Shown: one piece after another, positions 12,080 to 20,269 of the stretch | Numbering within the stretch: position 1 is the stretch's first letter | Layout: each line of letters begins with the position of its first letter | NCBI GenBank assembly: GCA_035493955.1 | Contig: DATJHI010000016.1 | Location: forward strand, 5,789 to 69,788 | Direction: 5' to 3' | Origin: NCED01 sp035493955 | GTDB taxonomy: Bacteria > Pseudomonadota > Alphaproteobacteria > Caulobacterales > Caulobacteraceae | DNA length: 64,000 nt | Made by a program: the position numbers and the translations under genes | The notes under the pieces: generated by a model | Told to the model about the DNA's origin: nothing | Seen by the model: only the letters and a program-made list of their open reading frames with translations | Database searches by the model: none

Positions 12080-12125
12080 GGTGAACGCGGAGCAGACGGA
12101 GGGGGGCGTCGAGCCCGCGCCGCCC

Positions 12126-12154
12126 TTGCCTTTTCCTGCGTTTGCGCCTATCCC
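12126..12154 (+). promoter_or_regulatory. Candidate promoter of rpsB-tsf
   Basis: TTGCCT at 12126-12131 and TATCCC at 12149-12154 are separated by exactly 17 bp, a reasonable housekeeping sigma factor spacing. The predicted transcript start lies about 110 nt before the rpsB ATG. This is by pattern only; the -10 is a weak match. Confidence 0.35.
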
Positions 12155-12269
12155 GCCCGCCATCTCACACGCAGACGTTCGGAAACGGCCGGGGAGACAT
12201 CCCGCCGCCTCCGTTCCGGTCCCTTAGGGGTTTGTCTGCGGTGGCCAACCGGAAGAAAGCATAAACTCG

Positions 12270-13193
12270 ATGGCACTGCCTGAATTCAACATGCGTCAGC
12301 TCCTGGAAGCCGGCGCGCACTTCGGCCACCAGACCCACCGCTGGAACCCGAAGATGGAGCGCTACATCTTCGGTAGCCGCGCCAACATCCACATCATCGA
12401 TCTATCGCAGTCGATCCCGCTGCTGCACCAGGCCTTGGTCAAGGTGCGCGAAGTCTCGGCCGCCGGCGGCCGCGTGCTGTTCGTCGGCACCAAGCGCCAG
12501 GCGTCGGACCCGGTGGCTGCGGCCGCCAAGCGCTGCGCCCAGTACTACGTCAACCACCGCTGGCTGGGCGGCACGCTCACCAACTGGCGCACCATCTCCC
12601 AGTCGATCGCGCGCCTGCGCGAACTGGAAGGCGTGCTGGACGGTTCGGGCGACGGCCGCACCAAGAAGGAGCTGCTGCAGCTGACCCGCGAGCGCGAGAA
12701 GCTCGAACTCAGCCTCGGCGGGATCAAGGACATGGGCGGCATCCCCGACCTGATGTTCGTGATCGACACCAACAAGGAGTCGATCGCCATCCTCGAGGCG
12801 CGCAAGCTGAACATCCCCGTGGTGGCCATCCTCGACACCAACTCGGATCCGGACGGCATCACCTATCCGATCCCCGGCAACGACGACGCCAGCCGCGCCC
12901 TGCAGCTCTATTGCGACCTGGTGGCCGACGCCGTGCTCGACGGTCTGGCCGCCGGCCAGTCGGCCCTGGGCGTCGACCTCGGCGCCGCCGAAGCCCCCCC
13001 GGCCGAGGCCATCCTGCGCACCGAAGCTCCCGCCCCCAAGGCGCCTAAGGCCCCCAAGGCGGCCAAGGCCGCGCCGGCCGCTGCGGCTGAGCCGGCCGCT
13101 GAGGCTGCTCCGGCCGAACCCGTGGCCGAGGAAGCCGAGTTGCGCACCGAGGCCGCCCTGGACGCGGTCCAGGACGAGCCGGGCTCGGTCTGA
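12270..13193 (+). CDS. rpsB: 30S ribosomal protein S2
   Basis: A protein of 307 residues. The N-terminus LPEFNMRQLLEAGAHFGHQT and internal motifs RVLFVGTKRQA and HRWLGGTLTNWRT are diagnostic of S2. Bacterial S2 is usually about 240 residues; here a tail of roughly 60 residues rich in Ala, Pro, Lys and Glu follows, with the short word LRTEA occurring twice. Such tails are common in alphaproteobacterial S2. It binds late to the 30S subunit at the junction of head and body. tsf follows after a hairpin, as in most bacteria. Confidence 0.97.
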   Translation: MALPEFNMRQLLEAGAHFGHQTHRWNPKMERYIFGSRANIHIIDLSQSIPLLHQALVKVREVSAAGGRVLFVGTKRQASDPVAAAAKRCAQYYVNHRWLGGTLTNWRTISQSIARLRELEGVLDGSGDGRTKKELLQLTREREKLELSLGGIKDMGGIPDLMFVIDTNKESIAILEARKLNIPVVAILDTNSDPDGITYPIPGNDDASRALQLYCDLVADAVLDGLAAGQSALGVDLGAAEAPPAEAILRTEAPAPKAPKAPKAAKAAPAAAAEPAAEAAPAEPVAEEAELRTEAALDAVQDEPGSV

Positions 13194-13244
13194 CCTGACG
13201 TTTCGGCCCGGCCGCCGCCGGGTCGAGTTTGAAACCGAAATAGC

Positions 13245-13272
13245 CGCGCACCCGGGCCGACCCGGGTGCGCG
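13245..13272 (+). terminator. Strong hairpin between rpsB and tsf (attenuator or partial terminator)
   Basis: CGCGCACCCGGG and CCCGGGTGCGCG form a perfect 12-bp stem with a CCGA loop, followed by TGTCTTTG. The weak T-run suggests partial termination, which would set the S2:EF-Ts ratio; it ends 26 bp before the tsf ATG. It could alternatively be an mRNA-processing or stability element. Confidence 0.6.
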
Positions 13273-13298
13273 TGTCTTTGAACCATCGGAGGATTTCC

Positions 13299-14237
13299 AT
13301 GGCTGAAATCACGGCCCAGCTCGTCAAGGAGCTGCGCGACAAGTCCGGCGCCGGCATGATGGACTGCAAGAAGGCGCTCACCGAAAACGCTGGCGACATG
13401 GAGCAGGCCATCGACTGGCTGCGCACCAAGGGCCTGTCCAAGGCGGCCAAGAAGTCCGACCGCGTCGCGGCCGAAGGCCTGGTGGCCGTGGCCCTGGACA
13501 ACAGCGGCAAGGGCGGCGTCGGCGCGGCGATCGAGCTGAACAGCGAGACCGACTTCGTGGCCCGCAACGAGCTGTTCCAGGCCGCCGCCCGCCAGATCGC
13601 CCAGACCGCCCTCTCCATCGACGGGGGCGTGGAGGCGATCAATGCGGCCAACTGCGGCGACTCGACCGTGGCCGACGTGGTCACCAACCTGATCGCCACC
13701 ATCGGCGAGAACATGATGGTGCGCCGGGCCGCCCGCTTCGCCGTGGCCGAAGGCTCGGTCTCGGCCTACATCCACAACGCCACTACCCCGGAACTGGGGC
13801 GGATCGGCGTGCTGGTGGCGCTGAACTCGGCGGCGTCGGACAAGGCCGCCCTGATCGCGCTGGGCCGCAAGATCGGCATGCACGTGGCCGCCACCCAGCC
13901 CCAGTCCCTGTCGACCGAAGACCTGGACCCGGCGGCGGTGGAGCGCGAGCGCGCCATCTTCACCGAACAGGCCCTGGCCTCGGGCAAGCCCCCGGCCGTG
14001 GTCGAGAAGATGGTCGAGGGCCGGATCCGCAAGTTCTACGAGGAGGTCGTGCTGCTGAAGCAGGCCTTCGTGATGAACCCGGACCAGACCATCGAAAAGC
14101 TGCTGATCGACGAAGGCAAGGCCCTGGGCGCTCCCATCACCATCGCCGGCTTCACCCGCCTTGGCCTTGGCGAAGGCGTCGAGAAGAAGACCGAGGACTT
14201 CGCCGCCGAGGTCGCGTCCCTGACCGGCCAGGGCTGA
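13299..14237 (+). CDS. tsf: Elongation factor Ts
   Basis: A protein of 312 residues. The N-terminal UBA-like domain reads AEITAQLVKELRDKSGAGMM, followed by DCKKALTENAGDMEQAIDWL, both classic EF-Ts signatures; the core has SETDFVARNELF. EF-Ts exchanges GDP for GTP on EF-Tu in the cytoplasm. The ATG at 13299 follows GGAGG at good spacing; an in-frame start 11 codons earlier lies inside the hairpin tail and is unlikely. In most bacteria pyrH comes next; here tmk follows instead, and pyrH lies 33 kb away in the opposite direction. Confidence 0.97.
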   Translation: MAEITAQLVKELRDKSGAGMMDCKKALTENAGDMEQAIDWLRTKGLSKAAKKSDRVAAEGLVAVALDNSGKGGVGAAIELNSETDFVARNELFQAAARQIAQTALSIDGGVEAINAANCGDSTVADVVTNLIATIGENMMVRRAARFAVAEGSVSAYIHNATTPELGRIGVLVALNSAASDKAALIALGRKIGMHVAATQPQSLSTEDLDPAAVERERAIFTEQALASGKPPAVVEKMVEGRIRKFYEEVVLLKQAFVMNPDQTIEKLLIDEGKALGAPITIAGFTRLGLGEGVEKKTEDFAAEVASLTGQG

Positions 14238-14249
14238 ACGTGGATCCTT

Positions 14250-14273
14250 CCTCCCCCGCGAGAGCGGGGGAGG
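14250..14273 (+). repeat. Perfect palindrome in the tsf-tmk gap
   Basis: CCTCCCCCGC and GCGGGGGAGG form a perfect 10-bp stem with a GAGA tetraloop. It starts 13 bp after the tsf stop. It may act as a transcript-end or stability hairpin for rpsB-tsf, but no T-run follows. It sits exactly at the proposed inversion breakpoint. Confidence 0.6.
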
Positions 14274-14317
14274 TGTCCGCGCTTGCGTCCGACCCCGAAC
14301 CGGACAATCTACGCCGC

Positions 14318-14956
14318 GTGAACCGCGGGCGTTTCATCACCTTTGAAGGCGGCGAGGGGACGGGCAAGTCGACCCAGGCCCGCCGCCTGGCCGACCGCCT
14401 GCGCAGCGCCGGCGCCGACGCCGTGCTGACCCGCGAGCCGGGCGGCTCCGCCGGGGCCGAAGCGTTGCGCGCCCTGCTGGTCACGGGCGAGATCGACCGT
14501 TGGTCCGCCACCTCCGAAACCCTGTTGATGTACGCCGCCCGCGCCGACCACCTCGAGCGGACCATCCGTCCGGCCCTGGCCCGCGGCGCCTGGGTGATCT
14601 GTGACCGCTTCATGGATTCCACCCGCGCCTACCAGGGCGCCGGCGGCGGGGCCTCGGTCGCCCTGATCGACCAGCTGGAGCGGGCCGTGGTGGCCGCCGA
14701 CCGGCCCGACCTGACCCTGGTGTTCGACCTGCCCGTCGCCGACGGCTTGGCCCGGGCCCACGCCCGCGCCGGCGGCGAGGCGCGGTTCGAGGGCAAGGGC
14801 GAGATCTTCCACCAACGCCTTCGCGCCGCCTACCTGCGCATCGCCGAGCGCGATCCGGTCCGCTGCGCGGTGATCGACGCCGCGCCCCATCCCGACCGGG
14901 TGGCCGAGAGCGTCTGGCTGACCATGAGCAAGCGCCTGCCGTCGGAGTTCGCCTGA
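14318..14956 (+). CDS. tmk: Thymidylate kinase
   Basis: A protein of 212 residues, normal for the family. The P-loop is in GRFITFEGGEGTGKSTQARR, the DRF motif in VICDRFMDSTRAYQGAGGG, and the DRPDLTLVFDLP stretch is typical. It phosphorylates dTMP to dTDP in the cytosol. The GTG at 14318 is chosen because it begins just before the conserved N-terminus; a longer frame from 14240 would read through the palindrome and add 26 unconserved residues. holB starts 2 bp after its stop, so the two are an operon. Confidence 0.93.
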   Translation: MNRGRFITFEGGEGTGKSTQARRLADRLRSAGADAVLTREPGGSAGAEALRALLVTGEIDRWSATSETLLMYAARADHLERTIRPALARGAWVICDRFMDSTRAYQGAGGGASVALIDQLERAVVAADRPDLTLVFDLPVADGLARAHARAGGEARFEGKGEIFHQRLRAAYLRIAERDPVRCAVIDAAPHPDRVAESVWLTMSKRLPSEFA

Positions 14957-14958
14957 CC

Positions 14959-15978
14959 ATGGCGGCGACGGACGAGGACGAGGGCGTCCACCCCCGCGAC
15001 AGTTTCGTCCTGGAAGGGGTGGACGAACCCGCCGCCGCCCTGGAAGGCGCCCTCGACCGCGGCCGGATGCATCACGCCTGGCTGCTGACCGGGCCGGAGG
15101 GCGTCGGCAAGGCCAGCTTCGCCTACCGCGCCGCCCGTTGGTTGCTGGGCGCGCGGCTCGATCCTGCCTATGGGCGCCTGGGCGCGGCGCCGGACGACGC
15201 GACGGCCCGGCTGATCGCCTCCCGGTCCCACCCGGACCTGATGGTGCTGGAGCGCAGCTCCGACAAGAAGGGCATCCCGGTCGACGACGCCCGCCGGCTG
15301 CCGGAGTTCTTCTCCAAGTCGCCGTCCATCGCGCCGTGGCGCGTGGCGATCATCGACGCCGCCGACGACCTCAACGTCAACGCCGCCAATGCGGTGCTGA
15401 AGACCCTGGAGGAGCCGCCGCCTCGGGGGGTGCTGTTCCTGGTCTCCCATTCGCCCGGGCGGCTCCTACCCACCATCCGGTCGCGTTGCCGGCGCCTGGC
15501 CTTCCGCCCCTGGGCGGACGACCGGTTGCAGGCCTTCATCGAGAGCCGCCTCGGACTGGCCGGAGACGATGCGCTGCGCCTGGCCCGCATGGCCAAGGGC
15601 GCCCCCGGCCGGGCCCTGGTCCTGCACGCCGCCGACGCCCTGGCCCTGGACGCCGCGGCGGGAGAGCTGCTCGATCGCCTGCCCCAGGCCGACGAGGCGG
15701 GCCTGATGGCCATGGCCGACAAATTCCGGGGCGGGGAGGGGGCCGTCCGCTTCGCCCTCCTGATCGAACGGCTGGCCGACCGAGTGCACGAGGCCTCGGT
15801 CGCGGGCGCCCTGGCCGGCGCGCCGGGGCCGGGGCTGGACGCCTGGGCGCGGGCCTGGACCCGGCTGGAGGCCATCCCCGGCGAGGCCGAGGCGATCAAC
15901 CTCGACCGGGCCGACGCCTTCTGGTCCGTGCTGGCCGACCTGCGCGCGGCGGCCAGAACCCGCCCGTTCCGGCTGTGA
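14959..15978 (+). CDS. holB: DNA polymerase III subunit delta'
   Basis: A protein of 339 residues with an AAA+ clamp-loader fold: HHAWLLTGPEGVGKASFAYR (Walker A-like), NAANAVLKTLEEPPPRGVLF and SRCRRLAFRPW (sensor 1 and SRC motif). It is the delta' subunit of the clamp loader that puts the beta clamp on DNA. It starts 2 bp after tmk. In many alphaproteobacteria metG follows holB; here tatD follows directly. Confidence 0.92.
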   Translation: MAATDEDEGVHPRDSFVLEGVDEPAAALEGALDRGRMHHAWLLTGPEGVGKASFAYRAARWLLGARLDPAYGRLGAAPDDATARLIASRSHPDLMVLERSSDKKGIPVDDARRLPEFFSKSPSIAPWRVAIIDAADDLNVNAANAVLKTLEEPPPRGVLFLVSHSPGRLLPTIRSRCRRLAFRPWADDRLQAFIESRLGLAGDDALRLARMAKGAPGRALVLHAADALALDAAAGELLDRLPQADEAGLMAMADKFRGGEGAVRFALLIERLADRVHEASVAGALAGAPGPGLDAWARAWTRLEAIPGEAEAINLDRADAFWSVLADLRAAARTRPFRL

Positions 15979-15988
15979 CGGCCGGTCC

Positions 15989-16768
15989 ATGCTGATCGAC
16001 AGCCACGTCAACCTGCACGCCCCCCAGTTCGACGAGGACCGGGCCGAGGTGATTGCCCGGGCCCGCGCCGCCGGAGTCGGGACCATGGTGGAGATCTCCG
16101 ATCGGGTCTCCAGTTTCGAGGCGACCTATGCGGTGGCCCTGGCCGACCCGGACATCTGGGCCACGGTCGGCACACATCCGCACGAAGCCAAGGAAAATCC
16201 TGGGCTTAAAGCGGAAGACCTGATCCTGCTGGCGGCGCGGGACAAGGTAGTGGGGATCGGCGAGACCGGGCTCGACTATTTCTACGACCTGAGCCCCCGC
16301 GAGGTGCAGCGCGCCGTGTTCGCCGTGCACATCGAGGCCGCGCGTGCTTCCGGCCTGCCCCTGGTCGTACACACCCGCGACGCCGACGACCACATGATAC
16401 AAATCCTGGAAAGTGCTTTCGAAACAGGGCCTTTCAAGCTTCTCCTGCATTGCTACACCTCCGGCCCGGAACTGGCCCGCCGCGCCGCGGCCCTGGGCGC
16501 CTGGTTCTCGGTCTCCGGCATCGCCACCTTCAAGGCGGCCGAAGAGGTGAGGGCGGTGATCCGCGACATGCCCGCCGAGCGCATCATCGTTGAGACCGAT
16601 TGCCCCTATCTGGCGCCGGTCCCCATGCGCGGCCGCCGCAACGAACCGGCCTATCTGCCGCATGTGCTGGACAAGCTGGCCGAAATCCGCGGCTGGAGCC
16701 GGGAGGAGGCCGAGGCCCGCACCGAGGACGCCTTCTTCGCCCTGTTCGACAAGATCCCCAGGCCATGA
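15989..16768 (+). CDS. TatD-family metal-dependent DNase
   Basis: A protein of 259 residues of the TatD/YcfH family. Metal-binding motifs are visible: IDSHVNLHAPQF at the N-terminus (the family norm is DxHxH, so the second His is replaced by Asn-Leu-His spacing here), GIGETGLDYFYDLSP, VVHTRDADDH, LLHCYTSG and IVETDCPYLAPVPMRG. Family members are 3'-5' exonucleases or D-aminoacyl-tRNA deacylase-like hydrolases. It begins 10 bp after holB and its stop overlaps the next gene's start (ATGA). Confidence 0.88.
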   Translation: MLIDSHVNLHAPQFDEDRAEVIARARAAGVGTMVEISDRVSSFEATYAVALADPDIWATVGTHPHEAKENPGLKAEDLILLAARDKVVGIGETGLDYFYDLSPREVQRAVFAVHIEAARASGLPLVVHTRDADDHMIQILESAFETGPFKLLLHCYTSGPELARRAAALGAWFSVSGIATFKAAEEVRAVIRDMPAERIIVETDCPYLAPVPMRGRRNEPAYLPHVLDKLAEIRGWSREEAEARTEDAFFALFDKIPRP

Positions 16769-17580
16769 GCGCCCTGGAGTTCACCATCCTCGGCTGCGGC
16801 TCGTCAGGCGGCTCGCCGCGGGCCGACGGCAATTGGGGGGCGTGCGACCCGTCCGAACCGAAGAACCTGCGGACCCGATGTTCGCTGCTGGTGCGCCGGA
16901 CCGGTCCTGCCGAGCCTGGGGCCTGGACCACGGTCCTGGTGGACACCGCCCCGGACCTGCGCCTGCAGACCGCCGCGGCGGGGGTGAAACGTGTCGACGC
17001 GGTGTTGTTCACCCACGACCACGCCGATCAGACCCACGGCATCGACGATCTGCGCGCCTTCTACCTTCGGCATGGCGTCCGCATCCCCTGTCATATGGAC
17101 GAAGCCACCAGCCTGCAGCTCCACGCCCGGTTCGGCTATGTCTTCCGCAGCCAGGGCGGCTATCCGGCCATCTGCGAGGCGGTCGATCTGCCCGCTTATG
17201 GACGTCCGTTCGCCATCGACGGGCCTTCGGGATCGATCCCCGTGGTCGGCTTCGACCAGGACCACGGCGAGATCCGCTCGGTGGGCTTCCGCTTCGGCGA
17301 CGTGGCCTATTCCTCCGACGTGGTCGGCTTTCCGGAGGCCTCGTTCGAGGCGCTGAAGGGGTTGGACACCTGGATCGTCGACGCCCTGCGCGACACTCCG
17401 CATCCGACCCACGCCCATGTGGCCATGACCCTGGAGTGGATCGCCCGGGTGAAGCCCCGGCGGGCGATCCTGACCAATCTGCACATCGACCTGGATTACG
17501 CGACGCTCAGGCGGCGGCTGCCGCCGGGGGTGGAGCCAGCCTATGACCAGATGCGTTTTGTGGTGGAGGCCCCTGGATGA
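16765..17580 (+). CDS. MBL-fold metallohydrolase (PhnP-like)
   Basis: A protein of 271 residues. The N-terminus LEFTILGCGSSGGSPRADGN is typical of the PhnP/RNase Z-like branch. The metal motif reads FTHDHADQTHGIDDL, that is HxHxDQ rather than HxHxDH; Gln in the last place seems usual for alphaproteobacterial relatives as I remember them, but could weaken one metal site. The later VVGFDQDHGEI and NLHIDLDY supply further His ligands. The ATG overlaps the tatD stop. Probable phosphodiesterase; substrate unknown. Confidence 0.82.
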   Translation: MSALEFTILGCGSSGGSPRADGNWGACDPSEPKNLRTRCSLLVRRTGPAEPGAWTTVLVDTAPDLRLQTAAAGVKRVDAVLFTHDHADQTHGIDDLRAFYLRHGVRIPCHMDEATSLQLHARFGYVFRSQGGYPAICEAVDLPAYGRPFAIDGPSGSIPVVGFDQDHGEIRSVGFRFGDVAYSSDVVGFPEASFEALKGLDTWIVDALRDTPHPTHAHVAMTLEWIARVKPRRAILTNLHIDLDYATLRRRLPPGVEPAYDQMRFVVEAPG

Positions 17581-17656
17581 TCGGCGGCCCGGCGGTATCC
17601 TGAAGGGAACCTGCGGGGCTGGGCCGGGTTGACCAAGACGCTTCGGAGCTTGGCCG

Positions 17657-18139
17657 ATGATCATGAGGTTGGTTTGTCTGCTGGCGGTGGTGCTGACCGC
17701 CTTGGCCTTGGCGCCGAGCGGCGCACATCTGCTTGAGCTGCCCGCCAAGATGCGCCTGGACCGGGCCGATTATTTCACCGTCCAATCAATCTATCGCGGC
17801 TGGGCGCTCTTGGGGACCGCCGTGGTGGCCGCCGCGGTCGCCAACCTGGGCGCCGCCGTCCTGTTGTACCAGCGCGGCATCCCCGTGTGGCCGTCGCTGA
17901 GCGCCAGCGTGCTGATCGTCTCGACCCTGGCGGTCTTCTTCATCTGGGCCCAGCCGGCCAACGTCGCCACCGCCAACTGGAGCGTCCAGCCGGACAATTG
18001 GCAGGCGCTGCGCCATCATTGGGAATACGCCCACGCCGCCAACGCGGTTCTGCTCACCCTGGCTCTGGTTTGCGCGACCCTGGCGGCGGTCAGGATTTCT
18101 ATCGCCGACCCCGGAATCTCCATAGCTGATTTCCGATAA
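17657..18139 (+). CDS. Four-helix integral membrane protein, DUF1772-like
   Basis: A protein of 160 residues with four hydrophobic segments (about 5-20, 48-72, 80-98 and 126-146). The stretch around NWSVQPDNWQALRHHWEYAH, followed by a final helix, resembles the DUF1772/anthrone-oxygenase-like family in pattern, where a Trp/Arg/His-containing loop precedes the last helix. The family is poorly understood. It stands alone, 76 bp after the MBL gene and probably under its own promoter. Confidence 0.6.
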   Translation: MIMRLVCLLAVVLTALALAPSGAHLLELPAKMRLDRADYFTVQSIYRGWALLGTAVVAAAVANLGAAVLLYQRGIPVWPSLSASVLIVSTLAVFFIWAQPANVATANWSVQPDNWQALRHHWEYAHAANAVLLTLALVCATLAAVRISIADPGISIADFR

Positions 18140-18223
18140 TATTCCTTAGGCGCATTTCGGATATCGAGACGGCGCAACCGTCCCTCTTGGCTTTTGCACC
18201 GCCCAGTTGAGCGGGCACAGCGC

Positions 18224-18829
18224 CTAAACGCGGTGTTTGCGGTTGGGGTGGAAGGCTTCGCCCCGAGCCAGTCGCGCCACCAGTTCGTCGATCTTCGCAA
18301 CGCGCTGTTCTGCGCCTTTCGCCTGTTGGACGCGGTAGAGCACGGAATAGCGGTTCGCCGCGTCCAGGCTGTCGAAGAACCGCCGCGCCGGCGGACAGGC
18401 ATCGAGCGCCGCCAGAAGATCGGCGTCGATCTTTGACCGGGATTGCGACGCATAGGCCGCGTCCCAACGTCCGTCGGCCTTTGCCCGCGCCACCTCCGCC
18501 AGGCCGTCGGATGTCATCCGACCGATGGCCATCAGGCGCTCCACGCGCTCACGGTTCACCTGGGACCACGCGCTGCGCGCCTTGCGCGGCGTAAACCGAA
18601 CCTTGAAATAGTGTTCGTCCACACGCCCGAGCTGCCCGTCGATCCAGCCATAGGCGAGCGCGCTGTCGATCGCGTCCGACTTGCTCAGGGTTGGCTCCGG
18701 CGCGCCCGCTTTGGCGAACTTCAGCCAGGCGCCCTTGGCGCTTCGAGGCTGATCAGCCAGCCACGCCTCGAATGTCTCTGCGTCGCGGAAGATCAGGAGC
18801 GGAAGATCGGGGGGCGGCACCCCCTTCAT
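18224..18829 (-). CDS. YdeI/OmpD-associated (OmdA) family protein
   Basis: A protein of 201 residues. Visible family motifs: LIFRDAETFEAWLADQPRS, GAWLKFAKAG, LSKSDAIDSALAYGWIDGQ, and VRFTPRKARSAWSQVNRERV. These are the YdeI/OmdA pattern, in which the short C-terminal part near residues 130-195 (FFDSLDAANRYSVLYRVQQA) is the OmdA domain. Such proteins have been tied to bacteriocin or antimicrobial-peptide protection in a few hosts, but the mechanism is unknown. It stands alone, on the opposite strand to its left neighbour. Confidence 0.8.
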   Translation of the reverse strand: MKGVPPPDLPLLIFRDAETFEAWLADQPRSAKGAWLKFAKAGAPEPTLSKSDAIDSALAYGWIDGQLGRVDEHYFKVRFTPRKARSAWSQVNRERVERLMAIGRMTSDGLAEVARAKADGRWDAAYASQSRSKIDADLLAALDACPPARRFFDSLDAANRYSVLYRVQQAKGAEQRVAKIDELVARLARGEAFHPNRKHRV

Positions 18830-18922
18830 CTAGCATCTCTAACCGGCGTAGACATCAGATGCCCTGCCCTGGCGTTCCAGTCGGCAAGAGCGCGCCAGCC
18901 CCTGCTGGACCAGCGCCGACCT

Positions 18923-19387
18923 TCAGCCGTCCACGGTCAGGCGCATGACCAGGCCGATGCCGAATTGGGTGTCGCAGCGGTCGATGAGCGCGAAGCCGCA
19001 GGCCTTGTAGAACCCGAGCGCCAGCGGGTTGGCCACCACGTGCAAGGCCGATTGGCCGAGCCCCCGCACCGACCGCGCCGCCTGCCCCACCAGCATCCGG
19101 CCGACCCCCATCCGCCAGCAGCTCGGCTCGACGAACAGGCCGTCCAGCTCCATCGCCCCGTCCGCCCGCGGCAGGACGACGGAAAAGCCCACGGCGGCGC
19201 CGCGATGGTCGGCCACCCTCACCCATCCGGCCTCGATCTGCGCCAGCGGCAGCTCGATGGCGTCGATGTTGGCCATCAGGGCGTCACGATATTCCGGCAA
19301 AGCCAGGGAGGCGCGCCATTGCAGCGCCTCCAGCTCCATCTGCTCGGCCGCCACGGCCGGGCGCAGCGCCAGTTCTCGTGGATCCAT
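18923..19387 (-). CDS. GNAT-family N-acetyltransferase
   Basis: A protein of 154 residues with the GNAT acetyl-CoA fold. Motif A is visible as GLFVEPSCWRMGVGRMLVGQ (the Q/RxxGxG/A loop is RMGVG), preceded by AVGFSVVLPRADGAMELDGL; motif B follows as LGFYKACGFALI. The acceptor substrate cannot be told. The ATG at 19387 is chosen by domain start; longer frames upstream run antisense into mazG. Its start is 87 bp from the divergent mazG start. Confidence 0.8.
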   Translation of the reverse strand: MDPRELALRPAVAAEQMELEALQWRASLALPEYRDALMANIDAIELPLAQIEAGWVRVADHRGAAVGFSVVLPRADGAMELDGLFVEPSCWRMGVGRMLVGQAARSVRGLGQSALHVVANPLALGFYKACGFALIDRCDTQFGIGLVMRLTVDG

Positions 19388-19474
19388 GCTTCTCGCGCCC
19401 CCGCGCCGAATCCATCTTCCCTTGGCGGTCCGGCTCCGGGCAAGCTCGGGTTTTCCTCCAGCCAGAGTCCGCCC

Positions 19475-20269
19475 GTGCCCGACGCGCCCATCGACCGCCT
19501 GATCCAGATCATGGCCCGCCTGCGCGACCCCAAGACCGGCTGCCCGTGGGACCAGGTCCAGACCTTCGCCACCGTGGCCCCCTACACCATCGAGGAAGCC
19601 TATGAGGTGGCCGACGCCATCGAACGGGGCGACCTGACCGACCTGAAGGACGAGCTGGGCGACCTGCTGCTGCAGGTGGTGTTCCACGCCCGCATGGCCG
19701 AGGAGCAGGGCGACTTCGGGTTCGACGATGTGGTCGGTGCGATCTGCGACAAGATGATTCGGCGGCATCCCCATGTTTTTGCGGATGAAACCTATGATTC
19801 CCTCGTGGCCCAGACCGAGGGCTGGGAGGCCATCAAGGCGGCCGAACGCGCGGCCAAGGCGGGCGGCGGCGGGGTTCTGGCCGACGTGCCGGCCGGCCTG
19901 CCCGCCCTGTTGCGGGCGGTGAAGCTGACCAAGCGCGCGGCCCGTGTCGGCTTCGATTGGCCGGATCCCGCGGCGGTGTTGGAGAAGCTGCAGGAGGAGG
20001 TGCGCGAGCTCGAGGTGGAGATCGAGGCCGGCGACCGGGCCAAGGCGCGGGAAGAATTGGGCGACCTGCTGTTCGTCTGCGCCAACCTCGCCCGCAAGCT
20101 GGAGGTCGATCCGGAGGACGCCCTGCGCAGCGCCAACGCCAAGTTCGCCCGCCGCTTCGGCTTCATCGAGGCGGCCCTGGCGGCCGGAGGGCGCGGCCCG
20201 GCCGACGCGACCCTCGACGAGATGGAAGCGATCTGGATCCAGGCCAAGCAGGCGGAGAAGGCCGGATGA
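19475..20269 (+). CDS. mazG: Nucleoside triphosphate pyrophosphohydrolase MazG
   Basis: A protein of 264 residues with two MazG repeats, the usual full-length form. First repeat: CPWDQVQTF and EEAYEVADAIERGD then LKDELGDLLLQVVFHA (the ExxED-type metal motif); second repeat: KLQEEVRELEVEIEAGD and EELGDLLFVCANLAR. It hydrolyses (d)NTPs to NMP and PPi, cleaning the pool. The GTG at 19475 is chosen as the first start before the conserved RLIQIMARLRDP region. Its stop overlaps the next gene's start (ATGA). In many alphaproteobacteria mazG follows hflX on the same strand; here hflX is nearby but convergent. Confidence 0.92.
   Translation: MPDAPIDRLIQIMARLRDPKTGCPWDQVQTFATVAPYTIEEAYEVADAIERGDLTDLKDELGDLLLQVVFHARMAEEQGDFGFDDVVGAICDKMIRRHPHVFADETYDSLVAQTEGWEAIKAAERAAKAGGGGVLADVPAGLPALLRAVKLTKRAARVGFDWPDPAAVLEKLQEEVRELEVEIEAGDRAKAREELGDLLFVCANLARKLEVDPEDALRSANAKFARRFGFIEAALAAGGRGPADATLDEMEAIWIQAKQAEKAG

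Larger units (their letters stand above)
11759..12269. other. Intergenic region upstream of rpsB (about 510 bp, no gene seen)
   Basis: No convincing reading frame was found on either strand. The region holds the divergent promoter area between the hybrid kinase and rpsB, a GC-rich hairpin at 12050-12079, and a candidate rpsB promoter at 12126-12154, leaving a leader of roughly 110 nt before the rpsB start. Ribosomal protein S2 is known to autoregulate its own mRNA in several bacteria, so a structured leader is plausible, but I could not establish one. Confidence 0.5.

Noticed and set aside
13028..13140. Short repeated GCC/AAG-rich units
   Set aside because: Coding for the Ala/Pro/Lys tail of S2 and not a separate DNA repeat.
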